Below are positions 14,892 through 23,711 of a DNA stretch of 64,000 nt, piece after piece; position 1 is the stretch's first letter, and each line of letters begins with the position of its first letter. The DNA is from Opitutia bacterium (lineage in GTDB: Bacteria; Verrucomicrobiota; Verrucomicrobiia; Opitutales; Opitutaceae). The notes beneath the pieces are model-generated. The model had not been told where the DNA came from. It saw nothing but the letters and a program-made list of their open reading frames with translations, and did not search any database. The translations under genes and the position numbers were made by a program. The stretch lies in contig JACPIS010000025.1 in the NCBI GenBank assembly GCA_016187925.1, positions 1 to 64,000 on the forward strand, in the 5' to 3' direction.

Positions 14892-16412
14892 ATGTCGCTC
14901 GAACTTCTTAAGGCTGCCGCCGACTCGAACCAATGGTGGGCCATCACCCCGGAGATCATCCTGGCCTGCGGCGCGCTGTTCCTCCTCGTGGCGGAGATCA
15001 TCCTGTCGAAGGACCAGCACAAGTACATCCCGGTGATGTCGGTCGGCATCCAGGCCGCCGCTCTGCTCGGCATCGTGCTGAATTTCCACACGGCGTGGCA
15101 GGACACCAATAATTTTGCCGGTCTGCTCCGCCATTCGGCGGCCGGGCAGATCGCGCGGGTGTTCTTCCTCGTTTCCGGCCTGCTGACCAGTTTCCTCGCG
15201 ACCGTCTGCCTGCCGCGCGTGCGCATGCCGCGGGTGGAGTTCTACCACATCGTCATGGTCATCACCGCGGCGGCCATGCTGCTGGCGCAGAGCAACCATT
15301 TCGTGATGTTCTTCGTGGCGCTCGAGACGCTGACCATCGGTCTCTACATCCTCGTCAGTTACTTCCGCGACAATCCTCTCACCCTGGAAGCGGGCCTGAA
15401 ATACCTCGTCATGGGTTCGCTGAGCTCGGGCATCATGCTTTTCGGCATCGTGCTGATCTACGGCGCGGTCGGCGCCGTGCAGGGCTTCGACGGCGCGGTG
15501 CACACGGGTTTCGAGTTCGCGACGGTCGCCGAGTTTCTCAAGGGCCATCCGGACAACTTCCTCGCCGTCGTCGGCGTGCTGCTCGTGCTGAGCGGCGTGG
15601 CCTTCAAGATCGGGGCGTTTCCGTTCCAAATCTGGATCCCCGACGTTTATCAGGGCGCGCCGACGCCCGTGACGGCGTTCCTCGCGGTGGCGTCCAAGGG
15701 CGCGGGCTTCGCCGTGCTGCTGACGCTGGTCAACAACGTGTTCTTTCCGCTGCAGAGCCTGCTCATCCCGGTGTTGTCGGCCATGGCGGCGGTCACGATC
15801 CTTTACGGCAACCTTTCCGCGCTCTCGCAGCGCAACGCCAAGCGCCTCATGGGCCTCTCGGGCGTGTCGCACGCGGGTTTTCTGCTCATCGGCGTCACCG
15901 CGTCGCTGACCGTGCCGTGGGCCGCGGGCGCCGTGTGGTTCTATCTCTTCACCTACTTGCTGGCCTCGATGGCGGTGTTCGGCGTCATGGCCCATGTCGT
16001 GGGCGACAACGACGCCGATCAGGAACTCGACACCTACGACCGCCTCGCCAAGGACAAGCCCTTCCTCGCCGCCGTGCTCGCGGTCGGCGTCGGTTCGCTG
16101 GCGGGCATCCCGCCGCTGGCCGGCTTCATGGGCAAGCTGCTCGTGTTCCTCGCCGCGTTCGAGGCGCGCCTCTACTGGCTGTTGGCCTTCGCCGTCGTCG
16201 GCGTGGTGCTGTCGATCTATTACTACTTCGGCTGGATCAAGGCGGCGTTCTTCGAGAGCTGGCGTCCCGCGCTGGCCGCCGAGGAGGCCCCGCCGGCTCC
16301 GCGCACGGCCCCGACGCTCGTCAGCGCAACCGTCCTGGCCGCCCTGGCCCTCGCCACCGTGGCGCTCGGTTTCTTCCAGGAGCCGCTGACCCGCTGGCTG
16401 ACGCTGAAATAA
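14892..16412 (+). CDS. nuoN: NADH-quinone oxidoreductase subunit N
   Basis: NuoN (506 residues) is the third antiporter-like subunit of the membrane arm. Motifs are FFVALETLTIGLYILVSYFR with the helix 5 Glu, GLKYLVMGSLSSGIMLFG, PFQIWIPDVYQGAPTPVTAF, ASKGAGFAVLL, and AKRLMGLSGVSHAGFLLIG. It ends the operon. The next gene begins 61 bases on, just after a perfect hairpin. Confidence 0.95.
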   Translation: MSLELLKAAADSNQWWAITPEIILACGALFLLVAEIILSKDQHKYIPVMSVGIQAAALLGIVLNFHTAWQDTNNFAGLLRHSAAGQIARVFFLVSGLLTSFLATVCLPRVRMPRVEFYHIVMVITAAAMLLAQSNHFVMFFVALETLTIGLYILVSYFRDNPLTLEAGLKYLVMGSLSSGIMLFGIVLIYGAVGAVQGFDGAVHTGFEFATVAEFLKGHPDNFLAVVGVLLVLSGVAFKIGAFPFQIWIPDVYQGAPTPVTAFLAVASKGAGFAVLLTLVNNVFFPLQSLLIPVLSAMAAVTILYGNLSALSQRNAKRLMGLSGVSHAGFLLIGVTASLTVPWAAGAVWFYLFTYLLASMAVFGVMAHVVGDNDADQELDTYDRLAKDKPFLAAVLAVGVGSLAGIPPLAGFMGKLLVFLAAFEARLYWLLAFAVVGVVLSIYYYFGWIKAAFFESWRPALAAEEAPPAPRTAPTLVSATVLAALALATVALGFFQEPLTRWLTLK

Positions 16413-16443
16413 GCGCGCCACCGCGTTTATTTTCTTCGCCCCG

Positions 16444-16473
16444 GCGCGCGAAACTGTTCCAGTTTTCGCGCGC
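16444..16473 (+). promoter_or_regulatory. Perfect hairpin abutting the thyX-like start codon
   Basis: GCGCGCGAAA (16444-16453) and TTTCGCGCGC (16464-16473) form a 10-bp perfect stem with a 10-base loop, ending exactly at the ATG at 16474. It could end nuo transcription, occlude the ribosome site of the next gene, or be an operator. No T-tract follows, so a classic terminator is unlikely. Confidence 0.45.
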
Positions 16474-17820
16474 ATGAAGGTAACCGGACTCGCCCTAGTG
16501 CCGCCCCCGTCGGCGGCCGACCTCCCCAAGGTAACGCCTGAGCTGCTCGCCTCCGTGCTCGCCCGCTACTCGCGGAGCAACGAGGGCCTGCAGAACATCC
16601 TCGCGAAGGTCGACCTCGCGCACCCCGACGAATCTATCGACCGCATCCTGAAGTTCGTCGACTACGGCCACGCCTCGATCGGCGGCCTGACCGGCGGCCT
16701 CGCCATCGCGCTCGACGGCGTCTCGATGTGGCTGGCGTATAAAATTTTCGAGCTCGCCCAGATGGCCGACGGCCAGGAATCGAGCACGCGCTACATCACG
16801 ATGGAGGCGACAAACCTCCCGACGCCCACGGAGCTCGGCGTGCCGGACGATCTCGCCGCCCGCTGGTCGGCCGTGATGACCCAGGCCTTTGCCGCCTACC
16901 ATGCCGAATATGCCCGGCTCGATCAGCTCGCGCAGCAGCAACCGGAGCTCGTGCGCCTGCCGAAGGACGCGAAGCCCGCCGTGGTGAACCGCATCCGCAA
17001 AAACTACGCGCTCGACCGCGCCCGTTACTTCATCCCGCTCGCCACGCGCACCAACCTCGGCCTTGTCCAGTCCTCGCGCATGTGGGCCGCCACGGTGAAG
17101 CATCTCGATTCGCTGCCGCAACCCGAGGCGCGCACGGCCGCACGGCTCATCCGCGACGAGCTGCTCAAGCAGTCGCCGCGGCTCATGCGCCACAGTTCGA
17201 CGGAGAAATCCTACGCGGCGCAGGCGCAGCAGGAGCTCGCGCGCAGCTGCCAGCTCGGCCTGGCCCGGCTCTCGACCGCGCCGCTCGCCGACGAGGTCTG
17301 GGTCAAGGTCGACCGCGACACGCCGCCGTGGCTGCGCGAGGAGCAGCCGCTGGCCGAGGCGCTGAAGCACCGCGCCAACCGCTACGGCCATCAGGGCCTC
17401 GCGACGCGCCGCATGCGCGTGAGTTTCGCCTGGAACAACATGGCGGTCGCCGAGCTGCGCGACCTCAACCGTCACCGCACGGGCCACCGCTACACGCCAC
17501 TCATTCAGGCCGGTTTCTACCTGCCGCCCGAGATCAGGCACGCGGGGCATCAGGCGCTGCTCGACGAACAGGCGGCCCTGACGCGCGAGCTGATGCAGCG
17601 CGGCTCGGGCGCCTACGTTTACTCGCTGTTGCTGGGCGCGCAGACTCCGTTCGAGCACAGCACGCACGCCGACAAGTTCATTTACGAGGCCGAGCTGCGC
17701 ACCGGCATGGGCGCCCATTTCCGCTACGCCGAACACCTGAGCGCAACCCTGCGCGAGTTCTTCCGGCAGGTACCGGAGGCCCGCGACTGGGTGGTCGAGG
17801 GCACCGCCGAACCAGAATAG
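16474..17820 (+). CDS. Tandem ThyX-fold protein (FAD-dependent thymidylate synthase-like)
   Basis: This 448-residue protein appears to contain two ThyX-like halves. The first (about residues 20-230) has VDYGHASIGGL, the ESSTRY end of the ThyX motif, and the ARYFIPLATRTNLGL.QSSRMW helix. The second (about 310-440) has ELRDLNRHRTGHRYTPL and TPFEHSTHADKFIYEAEL. Classical ThyX (about 220-260 residues) makes dTMP with FAD, NADPH and methylene-THF and carries RHRx7S in one motif. Here the RHR lies only in the second half and the Ser-rich part only in the first. The activity is therefore uncertain: it may be a divergent active enzyme or a paralogue with another role. Confidence 0.75.
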   Translation: MKVTGLALVPPPSAADLPKVTPELLASVLARYSRSNEGLQNILAKVDLAHPDESIDRILKFVDYGHASIGGLTGGLAIALDGVSMWLAYKIFELAQMADGQESSTRYITMEATNLPTPTELGVPDDLAARWSAVMTQAFAAYHAEYARLDQLAQQQPELVRLPKDAKPAVVNRIRKNYALDRARYFIPLATRTNLGLVQSSRMWAATVKHLDSLPQPEARTAARLIRDELLKQSPRLMRHSSTEKSYAAQAQQELARSCQLGLARLSTAPLADEVWVKVDRDTPPWLREEQPLAEALKHRANRYGHQGLATRRMRVSFAWNNMAVAELRDLNRHRTGHRYTPLIQAGFYLPPEIRHAGHQALLDEQAALTRELMQRGSGAYVYSLLLGAQTPFEHSTHADKFIYEAELRTGMGAHFRYAEHLSATLREFFRQVPEARDWVVEGTAEPE

Positions 17821-17983
17821 TCTTGCTGCGCTCCGGGCTTACGCAAACATGCCAGTGACCTGCGGTTGCGTATGTCCCCGGACGCCACCATTAGCCTGAA
17901 AATAACCACGCTGCTTGCCCCCCGGCCTCCCTCGCGGAGTGCTATTTTGGGTGCAGCTTACAGCGTCATCGATTGACGCTCCG

Positions 17984-18754
17984 ATGCGCTTTAAGGTCCT
18001 CCAGTTTAACATGCAGTTCGGGCAGGTCTGGGACGACGCGAATCCCGACCAGGCCCCGATCAACCCGGAGTGCGCGGTCGACGAGATCCTCTCCCACAAC
18101 GCGGACATCATCATGCTGCAGGAGGTCGAGCGCGCCGAGCCCGGCGGCTCGCATCCGCCCGTGCCGCCCAACTACACGCGGATCAAGCAGGCGCTCGACG
18201 GCTACCACAGCACGTTCTCCTTTCCCCGCGCCGATCCGCGCGAACTGCCCTTTGGCATCGGTTTGGCCATCTTCTGCCGCTGGCCGCTGCACAACACCGT
18301 GTGCGTCAACCTGCCGTCGCCCCCGGTCGAATTCGAGTTCTACGGCGAAAAGAAGACGCCCACCGACCGCCTGCTCATCGGCGCCAGCACCATGATCGAG
18401 GGACACGAATTGCGGTTGCTCAACACCCACCTGCTCGCGTTCTTCATGCTGAAATCCAGCAGCGAGGAGAACCGGCAGCAGCGCGACCTCGTGGCACAGG
18501 AGCTCGCCAAGTGCACCTGCCCGACCATCCTCACGGGCGACTTCAACGTCAGCAAACACGAGTCGCTGGTGGACCAGTTCGGGAGCGTCGGCTACAAGAC
18601 CGTGCAGTCTGCCGAGATCACCTGGCGCCGCCGGCCCTACGTGCTCGACCACATCTTCTACAACGACTGGCTGCGGCCCGTCGACTGGCAGGTGAAACCC
18701 ACGCCGGCGTCGGATCACCACGCGCTGGTGGCGGAGTTCGAGTTCACGCGCTGA
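17984..18754 (+). CDS. Endonuclease/exonuclease/phosphatase family protein
   Basis: This 256-residue protein has the DNase I-like fold of the EEP superfamily. Visible metal and catalytic motifs are LQFNMQFG (Asn), ADIIMLQEVE (Glu, about residue 44), HELRLLNTHLLAF (His), TGDFNVSKHE (Asp/Asn), and the final SDHHALVAEF. The family cleaves phosphodiester or phosphate esters in nucleic acids, lipids or nucleotides, so the substrate cannot be named. The ATG at 17984 starts the fold; an in-frame earlier start adds residues with no signal peptide character. It converges on the small gene at 18770. Confidence 0.88.
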   Translation: MRFKVLQFNMQFGQVWDDANPDQAPINPECAVDEILSHNADIIMLQEVERAEPGGSHPPVPPNYTRIKQALDGYHSTFSFPRADPRELPFGIGLAIFCRWPLHNTVCVNLPSPPVEFEFYGEKKTPTDRLLIGASTMIEGHELRLLNTHLLAFFMLKSSSEENRQQRDLVAQELAKCTCPTILTGDFNVSKHESLVDQFGSVGYKTVQSAEITWRRRPYVLDHIFYNDWLRPVDWQVKPTPASDHHALVAEFEFTR

Positions 18755-18769
18755 GCGTGCCCGGCGGGT

Positions 18770-19054
18770 TCACGTGGCGCGGCGTACGCGCTCTTTCTCG
18801 TCGTCGCGCTCTTCCTCGAGGCGCGCCTTCTCGCGGCTGATCTGCTGGCGGACCTTGTCGGCCTCGTCGAACTGCTGGCCGCCCAGTGCGGCATCGAGCT
18901 GCTGCTTCAGGAAAATCTCCCGCTCGGCGATCCGGCCTTGGTAGACGCGGTCGATCTCCGCCAGCCGCTGCTTTTGCTCCGCGGACAGAGGGCGGTTGGC
19001 GTCCGGGTCGGACTTGGCGAGGCGTTCCATGGCCAGTTCGTAAGCGCTCTTCAT
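18770..19054 (-). CDS. Conserved small coiled-coil protein
   Basis: The 94-residue protein is highly charged and predicted helical. It begins MKSAYELAMERLAKSDPDA, a start recalled from hypothetical proteins of Planctomycetes and Verrucomicrobiota, and continues as heptad-like Lys/Glu/Arg-rich sequence. No catalytic motif is seen. It begins 10 bases after the comEC-like gene on the same strand, so the two are probably co-transcribed. The function is unknown. Confidence 0.8.
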   Translation of the reverse strand: MKSAYELAMERLAKSDPDANRPLSAEQKQRLAEIDRVYQGRIAEREIFLKQQLDAALGGQQFDEADKVRQQISREKARLEEERDDEKERVRRAT

Positions 19055-19064
19055 GGCGCCACGA

Positions 19065-20723
19065 TTACGGGGCGGAGCCGAATTTCACGCCAAAAAACAA
19101 CACCAGCACGACGACCAGCACCGGCGGCCAGAAACCGCCGCGGGCCCGCGCCCAGCGCGCGTTGGCGCCGGCGAGCATGACGCCCAGCACGAGACCGAGC
19201 GCCACGGGCGCCAGCCAGGCGCGGCTGAATTGCGCCGGGAAATACATGGCCGGCAGCGCCGTGCCGTGTTGCACGAGCCAGTCCATGAGTTGGATGACCA
19301 GCGCGGCGGCGCGGTTGCAGAGCAGGCTGAGCGGCAGCAAACCGACCAAGCCGCAGACCAGCGAGGCGAACCCCGCCACGATGGCGAGCCACGACAGCGG
19401 GATGACGACGAGATTGGCCGGCAGCGAGCCGGGCGAGAACAACCCGAAATACCCGATGCTCGACGGTATGCTGGCCAGCAGCGCGACCCAGGTGGCGGCC
19501 GCCGCGCCGAGAAAGCCCCGCCCGCCCGCCGTGAGAATGCGCTGCCGCCAGGACCAGTTCGCCGCCGGCAGATCGCGCCACGGCCGCCAGCGCGCCTGCC
19601 AGGATTCGGCGAGCGGTCCCGCCATGAGAATGAGCGCCGCGACGACACCGTAGGACATTTGAAACCCCGTGTTGAACTGCTGCTGCGGGTCGAGCAACAA
19701 CGTGACCAAGGCTGCGGCGACCAGCGCGGCCAGCGAGTTGGCTGGCAGCCGGAACAGTCGCGAGCCCAGCAGGAAGGCGATCATCAGGAAGGCGCGTTCC
19801 GCCGGTGCGCTGCCGCCGGTCACCTGAACATAAAGCCACAGCACGACCAACCCCACGACCACGGCTGCACGCCGCGGCAGGCGGAGCAATTGCAACAGGT
19901 ATTGGATGGCAAGGGCGATGACGCCCACGTGCAGTCCGCTGATCGAGAAGATGTGAAAGGTGCCGCTGCGCATGAAGGCGTTTTGCTGCTCCGGATCGAG
20001 GGCCGCCTTCTCGCCCAGCAGCATGCCGAGGTAGATGGAGACTTGCTCCGGACGCCGTTCGAGACCGTGGCGCAGGATGGTTTCAAATCGGTCCTCGAGG
20101 CGGGTGCAAAGCGCCCGGAAGCGGGTCGGTGGCCGGACTTCGGCCGTGATGTGCGCCCGGGTGAGGGTCAGCCCGATGCCCAGACTCTCGAGGTAACGGT
20201 TGAAGCCGCGGGTGCTCTCATCGCCGGTGCGGAGATTTTGCAGCACCCCGCGGACGACGTAGCGCGCGGAACGCACCGGCGGGAGACTGATTTTTCGGAT
20301 CGCCGAGTAATATATCCGCTGCCCAGTCAGGTCGGCCACGTGCGCCTCCGCGGCGACGATGCGGCCGACTCCGCCGGTGGTCTTGCGCCCCGGTGCAGGG
20401 GCGAAGGTTTGCTCGATTTCCACGGTGACGGTCACTTCACGCGGTGTCTCCGCCCAGTCGGCCCGTCCGGGCGAGCGCAGCAGGAGGTTCACGTAACCGC
20501 CGAGCAAAGCGGCTCCGCCCAAGCCCGTGATCCAGAGCGCCCGGCTCAGGCGGTTCGCTCCACCGGCGGTGCAGACCGCGACGCCGCCCGCGGCCACCGC
20601 CAGTGTTGCCAGCACGGACAGTCGGGTGGCGAGGGGCTGATAGTCCGCCAGGGCGACGCCGGCCATGTAGGGCAGCAACAGCCACAGGAGAGGCGCGCGC
20701 GGCGCCTGGTTCGGCGAAGGCAT
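19065..20723 (-). CDS. comEC: ComEC/Rec2-family membrane protein lacking the C-terminal hydrolase domain
   Basis: ComEC forms the inner-membrane channel for single-stranded DNA in natural transformation. This 552-residue version has the N-terminal DUF4131-like region (about residues 20-190) and the Competence domain with MLLGEKAALDPEQQNAFMRSG then FSISGLHVGVIALAI (about 255-270) and TGFQMSYGVVAALIL. Many helices follow. It stops without the metallo-beta-lactamase-like domain that follows in full-length proteins of about 750 residues. The gene is divergent from rarA and leads a two-gene operon. Confidence 0.88.
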   Translation of the reverse strand: MPSPNQAPRAPLLWLLLPYMAGVALADYQPLATRLSVLATLAVAAGGVAVCTAGGANRLSRALWITGLGGAALLGGYVNLLLRSPGRADWAETPREVTVTVEIEQTFAPAPGRKTTGGVGRIVAAEAHVADLTGQRIYYSAIRKISLPPVRSARYVVRGVLQNLRTGDESTRGFNRYLESLGIGLTLTRAHITAEVRPPTRFRALCTRLEDRFETILRHGLERRPEQVSIYLGMLLGEKAALDPEQQNAFMRSGTFHIFSISGLHVGVIALAIQYLLQLLRLPRRAAVVVGLVVLWLYVQVTGGSAPAERAFLMIAFLLGSRLFRLPANSLAALVAAALVTLLLDPQQQFNTGFQMSYGVVAALILMAGPLAESWQARWRPWRDLPAANWSWRQRILTAGGRGFLGAAAATWVALLASIPSSIGYFGLFSPGSLPANLVVIPLSWLAIVAGFASLVCGLVGLLPLSLLCNRAAALVIQLMDWLVQHGTALPAMYFPAQFSRAWLAPVALGLVLGVMLAGANARWARARGGFWPPVLVVVLVLFFGVKFGSAP

Positions 20724-20837
20724 GGAGGAGGGAAGCGCGGCCTTCGACCCGTGAAAAAAGCGCTCCGGCAGTGAAACGTTTCGCGCGCCGCCTTCAAACT
20801 TGTTTCGCGCGCCCGGCCCGGCACAGTCTCAACCGAT

Positions 20838-22196
20838 ATGGCCCGCGATGACGACCAAGCTTCCCTCTTCGGCGAAGAGCCGGCGACGCCCGCCGCCTCC
20901 GGCCCGGAGGCGAAGCCCCCGGCGCACCAGCCGCTCGCGGCCCGGATGCGCCCGCGCACGCTGGCCGAGATCGCCGGCCAGGAGCACATCCTGAAACCGG
21001 GCAACCTGCTGCCGCGCCTGATCGCGAGCAACCGCTTCGGTTCGGTGCTGTTCTACGGCCCGCCCGGCTGCGGCAAGACGAGCCTGGCCGAGGTCATCGC
21101 CCGCGAGACCAAGAGCCGTTTCGTCCGGGTGAACGCCGTGATGAGCAACGTGGCTGAGTTGCGCGAAATCCTCGCTGTGGCGCGCCGCCGGCCAGAAGCG
21201 GCGACGATTCTCTTCATCGACGAGCTGCACCGCTTCAACAAGTCCCAGCAGGACCTGCTGCTGCCCGACGTCGAGGAGGGCAATGTCCGGCTCATCGGCG
21301 CGACGACGCACAATCCCGGCTTCTACGTCAACCCGCCGCTGCTCAGCCGCAGCCATCTCTTCCGGCTCGAGCCGCTGACCACCGCCCAGGTCGCCGCCGT
21401 GCTGCGCCGGGCGCTGACCGACGCGGAGCGCGGACTCGGCGCACGCGGTCACGCGGCCGAGGACAAGGTCCTCGCCGATCTGGCGGTGCTGTGCGATGGC
21501 GACCTGCGCCGCGCGCTCAACGCCCTCGAGGTCATCGCGCTGTCGTTGCCCGAAAAATCGCCGGTCACGGAAAAGGAACTGGAAATTTTCGCGCGCGAAC
21601 GACGCATCCGCTACGATGCCGACGAGGACGAGCATTACGACACGATCTCGGCCTTCATCAAAAGCTGCTGCGGCAGCGATCCCGATGCCGCGATGTATTG
21701 GCTGGCGAAGATGCTCGCCGGCGGCGAGGACCCCCGCTTCATCGCGCGCCGGCTGGTGATTCTGGCGAGCGAAGATGTCGGTCTGGCCGACCCGCAGGCC
21801 CTGCCGCTCACCGTGGCGGCGCATCACGCCTGCGACTTCATCGGCCTGCCCGAGGCGGAACTCACGCTGGCGCACGCCACGCTTTACATCGCCACGGCGC
21901 CGAAGAGCAATTCGGCGACCCTGGCGCTCGGCGCAGCGCACCGCGTGCTCAAGGAGCAATCCGTGCAACCCGTGCCCGTGCACCTGCGCGACAAAGGCGG
22001 CCAGGCCAGCAAGCGCGCCGGCCACGGTGAGGGCTATCTCTATTCGCACGAGTTTCCCGAGAACATCTCCGGCCAGAATTACCTCGAGAAACCCCTCACG
22101 CTCTACACCCCGAAGACCGCCGGTTGGGAAGCCAAGATCGCCGAGCGCCTCGCCCGATGGCGGGAGCTGAGAGCGACCCGCGCGCGCGGGCAGTGA
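20838..22196 (+). CDS. rarA: Replication-associated recombination protein A
   Basis: RarA/MgsA (452 residues) is a clamp-loader-like AAA+ ATPase acting at stalled replication forks. It has Walker A GPPGCGKTSLAE (about residues 75-86), Walker B ILFIDELHRFNKSQQDLL (about 129-146), sensor 1 GATTHNP, and the C-terminal MgsA domain with KSCCGSDPDAAMYWLAKML and ASEDVGLADPQAL. An N-terminal tail of about 35 residues precedes the ATPase. The Leu in FIDELHR replaces the more common Ile. The gene starts about 115 bases from the divergent comEC-like gene and runs to within 5 bases of the convergent glycosyltransferase. Confidence 0.95.
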   Translation: MARDDDQASLFGEEPATPAASGPEAKPPAHQPLAARMRPRTLAEIAGQEHILKPGNLLPRLIASNRFGSVLFYGPPGCGKTSLAEVIARETKSRFVRVNAVMSNVAELREILAVARRRPEAATILFIDELHRFNKSQQDLLLPDVEEGNVRLIGATTHNPGFYVNPPLLSRSHLFRLEPLTTAQVAAVLRRALTDAERGLGARGHAAEDKVLADLAVLCDGDLRRALNALEVIALSLPEKSPVTEKELEIFARERRIRYDADEDEHYDTISAFIKSCCGSDPDAAMYWLAKMLAGGEDPRFIARRLVILASEDVGLADPQALPLTVAAHHACDFIGLPEAELTLAHATLYIATAPKSNSATLALGAAHRVLKEQSVQPVPVHLRDKGGQASKRAGHGEGYLYSHEFPENISGQNYLEKPLTLYTPKTAGWEAKIAERLARWRELRATRARGQ

Positions 22197-22200
22197 CCGA

Positions 22201-23568
22201 TCAACCGATGCGCAGGGAGAGGTAAATCACCGCCAGCCGGCGTGGATCGTAGCTGGTTTGCAGGCTGGTGTGATAGCGGATGGCCAGTTGGTTGCTCCCG
22301 GCGATCAAAGGCAGGCTCGCGACAATGGGCTGTTTCTCATTGATCCGGGCGAAAACGTGCCGGGCGACAATGGAGCCGTTCAATTCGAGGATAAGCGACT
22401 GGTCTTCCGAATAGGTGAGAGCCTCCGCGACGAGCGTTGCTCTCCGGGCCGCCGGAGAGTCGACCTTGAGCAGCGTCTCCGGAGCCAGGCCCCAGTGAAA
22501 AGGCGGCAGGAAAGCGTGAGGCACGGGGCCTTCCTCCGCGGCCCAACCGGAGAGAGGAGTGAAGCCGGCAAAGGCCGCCGTGGCGTCGGCGATGCGCAGG
22601 GGAGGCATCTCATCCGGACGCAATTCGCGGATGACGGGGGCTTCACCCGCCGCGACGGAGTCGCTGGCCTGGGCGTCAATCAGTTGACCGTGACTGTGGG
22701 CCAGCTTTTCCAAAAACGGCAGCATGGCGCGCGCAACGCGGCTCCAGTCCGATGCGTTGCTCGAATACCGCAGCGGGCCGCCCCGGTAGTCGACCGGTTC
22801 CAACCGGAGCTTGGCGGCTGAATGGCAGATGGTGTTGAAAAATCGCTCCGGATTTTCGCTGAGCAGTTGGAAGCCCAGGCGATAATGCATGTCCAGCCCG
22901 GCGTGGCTCCGGCCGCGGCTCAGTTTCTGCAGCTCCGCCAAGACCACCCGCATCGCCTGCTGGCCGGGTGATCGAAGCGCCAGATGTGCGAGCCAGTAAT
23001 CCTGCGGCAGCGGAGTGGCAGGCAGGGGCCGGCCTTCACGGTAAAGCGCGTGATTGCCCTTGCCGGCCCTTACGCTCGCGTCGAGCGCAAGGGACCGGGG
23101 CACCATCACTTTCCCGGTCGGCCCCGGCAGGCGCTGACAGTGCCGCAAACGCCGCGCCGGATTGGTTTCGGAGGGATCATCAGCCGACGTGGGATGGTAA
23201 TTCAGAAGGGGAAGCGCGACCGGCTGACTCGGACCGGCCGCGGCCAGAGCGGTCTCCAGCCCGGCCCGGTCCGGCCCCGCGAGAAATTCGTCCGCATCCA
23301 GCAAGACGACCCAATCAGCGTTTCTTTTCTCGGCGGCCAGCCGGCTCAGGTGGTTGCTGCGGGTTTGCTGCAGGTTCCCGATAGCGTCGTCGGTGAACAG
23401 GGAGAGTCGCAGACCTTCCCGTTGCAACGCGCCCAGTATCTCACGGGTGCCGTCAGTGCTGTCGTGATCGAAAACGAGGTGCTCATCGACCCATGTCTGG
23501 GTATGCCGGACGAAAGCCTCGATAACGTCGGCCTCATTTTTGACGACGGATACGGCGACGAGCTTCAT
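22201..23568 (-). CDS. Glycosyltransferase family 2-type protein
   Basis: The N-terminal part of this 455-residue protein is a GT-A fold glycosyltransferase: VSVVKNEADVIEAFVRHT at residues 5-22, FDHDSTDGTREIL at about 34-46, and the DADEF metal motif in DWVVLLDADEFLAG near 85. It resembles GT2/GT92-like enzymes that add sugars to surface glycans. The last 130 residues look like a beta-rich accessory domain. The ATG at 23568 is used since an earlier in-frame start (23664) adds 32 residues before the fold. No neighbouring polysaccharide genes help to name the acceptor. Confidence 0.8.
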   Translation of the reverse strand: MKLVAVSVVKNEADVIEAFVRHTQTWVDEHLVFDHDSTDGTREILGALQREGLRLSLFTDDAIGNLQQTRSNHLSRLAAEKRNADWVVLLDADEFLAGPDRAGLETALAAAGPSQPVALPLLNYHPTSADDPSETNPARRLRHCQRLPGPTGKVMVPRSLALDASVRAGKGNHALYREGRPLPATPLPQDYWLAHLALRSPGQQAMRVVLAELQKLSRGRSHAGLDMHYRLGFQLLSENPERFFNTICHSAAKLRLEPVDYRGGPLRYSSNASDWSRVARAMLPFLEKLAHSHGQLIDAQASDSVAAGEAPVIRELRPDEMPPLRIADATAAFAGFTPLSGWAAEEGPVPHAFLPPFHWGLAPETLLKVDSPAARRATLVAEALTYSEDQSLILELNGSIVARHVFARINEKQPIVASLPLIAGSNQLAIRYHTSLQTSYDPRRLAVIYLSLRIG

Positions 23569-23677
23569 GCGAGGAAGGTGCGGGATGCGCAGCGAAAGGC
23601 AGCCCAAATCACCAAAGCCGGCGAGCGTGAAATTCACGCGAAAAGCCGGGCGGACGGGGTTCACGACCAGCGGGAGC

Positions 23678-23705
23678 TTGCCCCGTGGAGGAGAGGGGAT
23701 AGATT
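23678..23705 (+). promoter_or_regulatory. Putative sigma-70 promoter, near-leaderless start
   Basis: TTGCCC at 23678-23683 and TAGATT at 23700-23705 have a 16-base spacer. The start codon at 23712 lies only 6 bases after the -10, so the transcript would be leaderless or nearly so. Confidence 0.45.
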
Positions 23706-23711
23706 GCGCGC

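Noticed and set aside
13374-16529. Very long open frame on the minus strand opposite nuoM and nuoN
   Set aside because: It is antisense to conserved genes and is rich in Arg, Gly, Glu and His, as expected from GC-rich codon shadows. No family motif is seen.
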